NCBI RefSeq assembly: GCF_023065955.2
Contig: NW_026622986.1
Coordinates: 16,889,848 to 16,953,847, forward strand
Length of the DNA stretch: 64,000 nt
DNA from: Ursus arctos
Lineage: Eukaryota > Chordata > Mammalia > Carnivora > Ursidae
Direction of reading: 5' to 3'
Position numbers and translations under genes: made by a program. Below, one piece after another: positions 59,936 to 64,000 of this stretch. How positions within the stretch are numbered: the stretch's first letter is position 1; each line of letters opens with the position of its first letter. A model generated the notes under the pieces. That model worked only from the letters and a program-made list of their open reading frames with translations, had not been told where the DNA came from and made no database searches.

Positions 59936-60292
59936 CAGCTGAATATACATTTTTCTCAAGTGGACATGGAACATTCTCCAGGATTACCCATATGTTAGGC
60001 CATAATAAGTCTTAGTAAATTTTAAAAGACTGAAAGAAAACAAAGCATCTTTTCTGATCATAATGGAATGAAACTAGAAATCAATAACAAAAGGAAAACT
60101 GGGAAATTCACAAATATGTGGAAATTAAACAATATGTTCTTGAACCACCAATGGGTCAAAGAAGAAATCACAAGGGAAATTAGAAACTACTTTGAGCTAA
60201 ATGAAAACAAAACACCACATACCAAAACTTATGGGATGCAGCAAAGGCAGTGCTGGGAGAGAAAGCTGTAGCTGTAAATGCAGACATTAAAA
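59936..60292 (+). mobile_element. L1 ORF2 fragment, out of order
   Basis: 'acatttttctcaagtggaca', 'gaatgaaactagaaatcaat', 'aattagaaactactttgagc', 'cttatgggatgcagcaaagg' belongs between the endonuclease and RT domains, upstream of the sequence that precedes it here. It is therefore a second copy or a rearrangement. Confidence 0.75.
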
Positions 60293-60375
60293 ATGGTCTG
60301 TCCTGGAAAGTGTTACATGTCCACTTGAGAAAAATGTGTGTTCTGCTGTTGTCAGCTGGAGCATTCTGTGTGTGT
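60293..60375 (-). mobile_element. L1 ORF2 fragment in reverse
   Basis: 'tctgtcctggaaagtgttac', 'cacttgagaaaaatgtgtgt', tctgctgttgtcagctggag reads as antisense L1, directly joined to the sense piece on its left. The junction is an inversion point. Confidence 0.7.
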
Positions 60376-60410
60376 TTTATGTATGTGTAGTGTTGTGTAT
60401 AGATAAGTTG

Positions 60411-60462
60411 TCCATCCATCCACTCATCCATCCATCCATCCATCCATCCATCCATCCATCCA
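60411..60462. repeat. (ATCC)n microsatellite
   Basis: About 52 bp of tetranucleotide repeat with minor breaks at the ends. Confidence 0.97.
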
Positions 60463-60564
60463 CCCTCCCACCCCATCCTTCAGTCTTTCTATCCATCTTA
60501 CTATGGGACCGATATACCTGTTAGCCCTTAGCCTGGAGAATTGCACCCCTAGATGTTCATATGG

Positions 60565-60870
60565 CTGATTTCTCCTTAACACTCAGATCTATGCTCAAAT
60601 ATAACCTCAGAGAAGTTTTCTCTACCCAGAGTGTCTAAAACTGTGTCCCACCTCACCACATCCCCATTCTGTATCTTGCTTCTTGGTCTGTTTTCTTCAC
60701 AGCACTGTTTCACAATCTGAAATTATATGATTTATTTGGTTCTTGTTTGTTCTCTGTCTCTCCCAGTAGAGTATAAGCTCAATAAAAGAAGAGAGTTTGT
60801 CTCATTCACGGCAAGAGCATAATATGTATTTGATGACTATGTATTTGTTAACATTAGTTGAGTATTACCA
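60565..60870 (+). mobile_element. LINE-2 (L2) 3' end
   Basis: 'tgctcaaatataacctcaga', gaagttttctctacccagag, 'ctgtttcacaatctgaaatt', 'agtagagtataagctcaata', atgtatttgatgactatgta follow the L2 3' UTR in order. Confidence 0.82.
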
Positions 60871-61771
60871 GCTTTTCAAAAGAGCACACTATTTTGAGTT
60901 AAATAAACTTGTTTGTATGGTTTTTCATGCTGGGAGATTTGAGAGGCAATTCTTCTACTCTGCGTAGTTTTCTGTACTTTTTCCTTTACTGAAGTTATTA
61001 CTTTTTAATTTCATTGAAACTCTTTTTGCCCTTGGTTGTGGGGGGAGTGAAAAGTTGAATCATTTTATGATTCAGTATAAAGTCAGTTTATACTGTATCC
61101 TTTACAATTTTACACGTTTCAATCAAATCCTTACCAGCTTTTTTCTATATTGGCATTTCAGATTTTAGAGTCTTTTCTGTAAAAATTCTTTTCCACAAAC
61201 AAATTTTTAAAAAGGATTGCTATCCTTTTCTGAATATTTACACTATATATTTTAGTACAGTATATATTTCCTAGGATGATTATTTATTAAAGTAGGTAAA
61301 ATTATATAAGAAGTTCTTAGAATTTCAGAGTAGAAGGGAACATTAATTTATTATTCATTATTCGCATAGTTTTTTTGTACTATTGAATGACGAGTAGTGA
61401 ATATGTATGTATGTGAAGTTAAGTTATGTGCAATTAATTTTACTTTTGGAAGTTTGGCTAGTTGAAATGACTATTCTCTCCTCAAAATTGTGCATTTTTT
61501 ATGCCACCTTTTCATAACATATAAATACAAAATGATTTGCTGTTTTTACTTTGTCTCTTACTACCTTGAAAATTCCTTTTATCAATGTCTTATGTATCAG
61601 TGTCTTATATCAGTGTTTCTGCTTTGATCAGTGTCCTTCTCTTTATCCAGTCTCCCAGAGTTGCTCATATTCTCATGTGCTTTGAGTCTCAGATACAACC
61701 GAACTTTGCACTGAATCCAATACCTGGCACTTCTTTTCTGTCTCTGACAACATTACCTCTAGGCAATATTG
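60871..61771. other. Unassigned AT-rich sequence
   Basis: Nothing recognised. The 82-codon frame at 61585-61833 ends in the TTTA repeat and is unsupported. Confidence 0.4.
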
Positions 61772-61782
61772 TAGAATCTATT

Positions 61783-61788
<6 letters not shown>

Positions 61789-61825
<37 letters not shown>

Positions 61826-62020
61826 TTTTTTAAAGATTTTATTTATTTATTTGACAGAGAGAGAGACATCCAGTGAGAGAGGGAACACTGGCAGGGGGAA
61901 TGGGAGAGGAAGAAGCAGGCTCCCAGCAGAGAAGCCTGATGCAGGGCTCGATCCCAGAATGCCAGGATCATGCCCTGAGCCAAAGGCAGATGCTTAATGA
62001 ATGAGCCACCCAGGTGCCCC
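61789..62020 (-). mobile_element. CAN-SINE with a (TTTA)n tail
   Basis: The tail is a TTTA microsatellite (61781-61829) and the head ends gagccacccaggtgcccc. The target duplication is tagaatctattttattt (61772-61788 and 62021-62037). It lies beside the L1 tail, so the target was probably T-rich. Confidence 0.93.
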
Positions 62021-62040
62021 TAGAATCTATTTTATTTTAT

Positions 62041-64000
62041 TTTTTTATTTATTATTATTATTTTTTTAATAATGATTTTTTATTATATTATGTTAGTCAC
62101 CATACAGTACATCCCCGGTTTTCGATGTAAGGCTCGATGATTCATTAGTTGTGTATAACACCCAGTGCACCATGCAATATGTGCCCTCCTTACTACCCAT
62201 CACCGGTCTATCCCATTCCCCCACCCCCCTCCCCTCTGTAGCCCTCAGTTTGTTTCTCATAGTCCATAGTCTCTCATGTTTCATTCCCCCTTCTGATTAC
62301 CCCCCCTTTCTTTATCCCTTTCTTCCCCTACTGATCATTCTAGTTCTTATGTTCCATAGATGAGAGAAATCATATGATAGTTGTCTTTCTCTGCTTGACT
62401 TATTTCACTAAGCATTATCTCCTCCAGTGCCGTCCATGTTGTAGCAAATGTTGAGAACTCATTCTTTCTGATTGCTGAGTAATATTCCATTGTATATATG
62501 GACCACAACTTCTTAATCCAGTCATCTGTTGCAGGGCATCTCGGCTCCTTCCACGATTTAGCTATTGTGGACATTGCTGCTATGAACATTGGGGTGCATA
62601 TGGCCCTTCTCTTCACTACGTCTGTATCTTTGGGGTAAACACCCAGTAGTGCAATGGCTGGATCATAGGGTAGCTCAATTTTTAACTTTTTAAGGGACCT
62701 CCACACGGTTTTCCAGAGTGGCTGTACCAACTTGCATTCCCACCAACAATGTAGGAGGGATCCCCTTTCTCCACATCCTCTCCAACAATTGTTGTTTCTT
62801 GCCTTGTCTATTTTTGCCATTCTAACTGGCGTAAGGTGGTATCTCAGTGTGGTTTTGATTTGAATTTCCTTGATGGCTAATGATTTTGAACATTTTTTCA
62901 TGTGTCTGTTAGCCATTTGTATGTCTTCATTGGAAAAGTGTCTGTTCATATCTTCTGCCCATTTTTTGATTTGTTTATTTGTTTCTCGTGTATTGAGTTT
63001 GAGAAGTTCTTTGTAGATCTTGGATACCAGTCCTTTATCTGTAGTGTCATTTGCAAATATATTCTCCCATTCCGTGGGCTGCCTCTTAGTTTTTCTGACT
63101 GTTTCCTTGGATGTGCAGAAACTTTTAATCTTGATGAAGTCCCATAAATTCATTTTATCTTTTGTTTCTCTTGCCTTTGGGGATGTGTCATGAAACAGGT
63201 TGCTTTGGCTGATGTCGTAGAGGTTGCTGCCTATGTTCTCCTCTAGAATTTTGATGGATTCCTGTCTCACATCGAGGTCTTTCATCCATTTGGAGTTTAT
63301 TTTTGTGTATGGTGTGAGATAGTGGTCAAGTTTCATTCTTTTGCATGTAGCTGTCCAATTTTCCCAGCACCATTTATTGAAGAGACTGTCTTTTTCCCAC
63401 CGGATGTTTTTTCCTGCTTTATCAAATATTAGTTGCCCAAAGAGCTGAGGGTCCATTTCTGGGCTCTCTATTCTGTTCCATTGGTCTATGTGTCTGTTTT
63501 TGTGCCAGTACCATGCTGTCTTTGTGATCACAGCTTTGTAGTACAGCTCGAAATCCGGCATTGTGATGCCCCCAGCTTTGTTTTTCCTTTTCAACAGTTC
63601 CTTGGAGATTCAGGGTCTTTTCTGGTTCCATACAAATTTAAGGACTATTTGTTCCAGTTCTTTGAAAAACGTTCTCGGTATTTTGATCGGGATAGCATTG
63701 AAAGTGTAGATTGCTCTGGGTAGCATGGACATTTTAACTATGTTAATTCTTCCGATCCATGAGCATGGAATATCTTTCCATCTTTTTATGTCTTCCTCAA
63801 TGTCTTTTAAGAGTGATTTATAGTTTCTAGAATAAAGGTCCTTTACGTCTCTGGTTAAGTTAATTCCAAGGTAACGTATGGTTTTTGGTGCTATTGTAAA
63901 TGGGATGGATTCCCTGATTTCTCTTTCTTCGTTCTTGTTATTCGTGTACAGAAATGCAACTGATTTCTGAGCATTGATTTTGTATCCCGCCACGTTACTG
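62041..64000 (-). mobile_element. Carnivore L1 3' end, continues past the window
   Basis: A T-rich tail (62041-62085) leads to a carnivore L1 3' UTR (tatgttagtcaccatacagt, then 'acacccagtgcaccatgcaa') and ORF2 running off the right edge. Divergence is low compared with the other L1s here, so this is the youngest long copy. The element's 5' extent is outside the window. Confidence 0.96.
62347..64000 (-). pseudogene. L1 ORF2 C-terminal part with one in-frame stop
   Basis: ORF2 of L1 encodes the endonuclease/reverse transcriptase that copies L1 RNA into nicked chromosomal DNA and also mobilises SINEs. Here the C-terminal ~550 codons are present. The frame is open from the window edge to 63613, stops at a TGA (63612-63610), and then is open in the same phase to the natural stop at 62349-62347. 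The second part contains [17 protein letters not shown], typical of the post-RT region, and the cysteine motif C-x3-C-x7-H-x4-C ([18 protein letters not shown]), then [12 protein letters not shown] near the end. The codon at the stop is where related copies carry arginine, so a CGA-to-TGA change at a CpG is a likely cause (inference). The stop removes about 420 residues including the cysteine motif, so this copy should not make a full protein. Confidence 0.9.

Noticed and set aside
60180..60476. 98-codon minus frame with [18 protein letters not shown]
   Set aside because: It is a translation of the ATCC microsatellite joined to L1 sequence.

Overview
The window looks like nuclear DNA from a carnivoran mammal, most likely a bear-type (ursid) genome. 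The evidence is the repeats: about 36 tRNA-derived CAN-SINEs, many with the 'ggcacagcggttaagcgtctgcc' head and the 'cttgtgttccctctctcgctggctgtctct' body that I associate with panda/bear SINEs, plus carnivore-type L1 3' ends. Ursidae is an inference from memory of these families; Carnivora is much firmer. I see no protein-coding host exon, so the window is intergenic or deep intronic.

Layout. 1-3.5 kb: nested SINE pair, then quiet AT-rich sequence. 3.56-4.2 kb: the only clear host gene, an intact tRNA-Asn(GTT) with its Pol III terminator, next to an orphan CpG island. 4.2-11.3 kb: MIR, several SINEs and two old sense L1 3' ends. 11.3-15 kb: degraded MaLR/ERVL-like material. 15-28 kb: old L1, a Tigger-type DNA transposon, an MLT1-like LTR, a 100-bp L1 tip with perfect target duplications, a TTTC microsatellite, and long unassigned stretches. 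28-33 kb: antisense L1 fragments, one 2.3 kb long. 33-42 kb: MER5A, L2, LTR-like sequence, a probable retrocopy of a C/D-box snoRNA (37735-37802), a tandem SINE pair, and a solo LTR splitting an L2. 42-48 kb: two antisense L1s, one with a small internal inversion bordered by AT repeats, and an L2. 48.9-55.1 kb: a stack of nested antisense L1s carrying five SINEs. 55-62 kb: LTR-like repeats, a perfect 69-bp tandem duplication, and rearranged sense L1 pieces. 62.0-64.0 kb: the 3' end of a fairly young antisense L1 whose ORF2 is open except for one in-frame stop.

How the parts relate: apart from the tRNA gene and CpG island, nearly everything recognisable is L1 or a passenger of the L1 machinery (SINEs, the snoRNA-like copy), with target-site duplications that let the order of insertion be read. 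I found no new multi-gene system, CRISPR array or operon-like structure. The points most worth checking are the snoRNA-like retrocopy, the tRNA/CpG-island pair, the micro-inversion inside the L1 at 44.8 kb, and the stop codon in the terminal L1.
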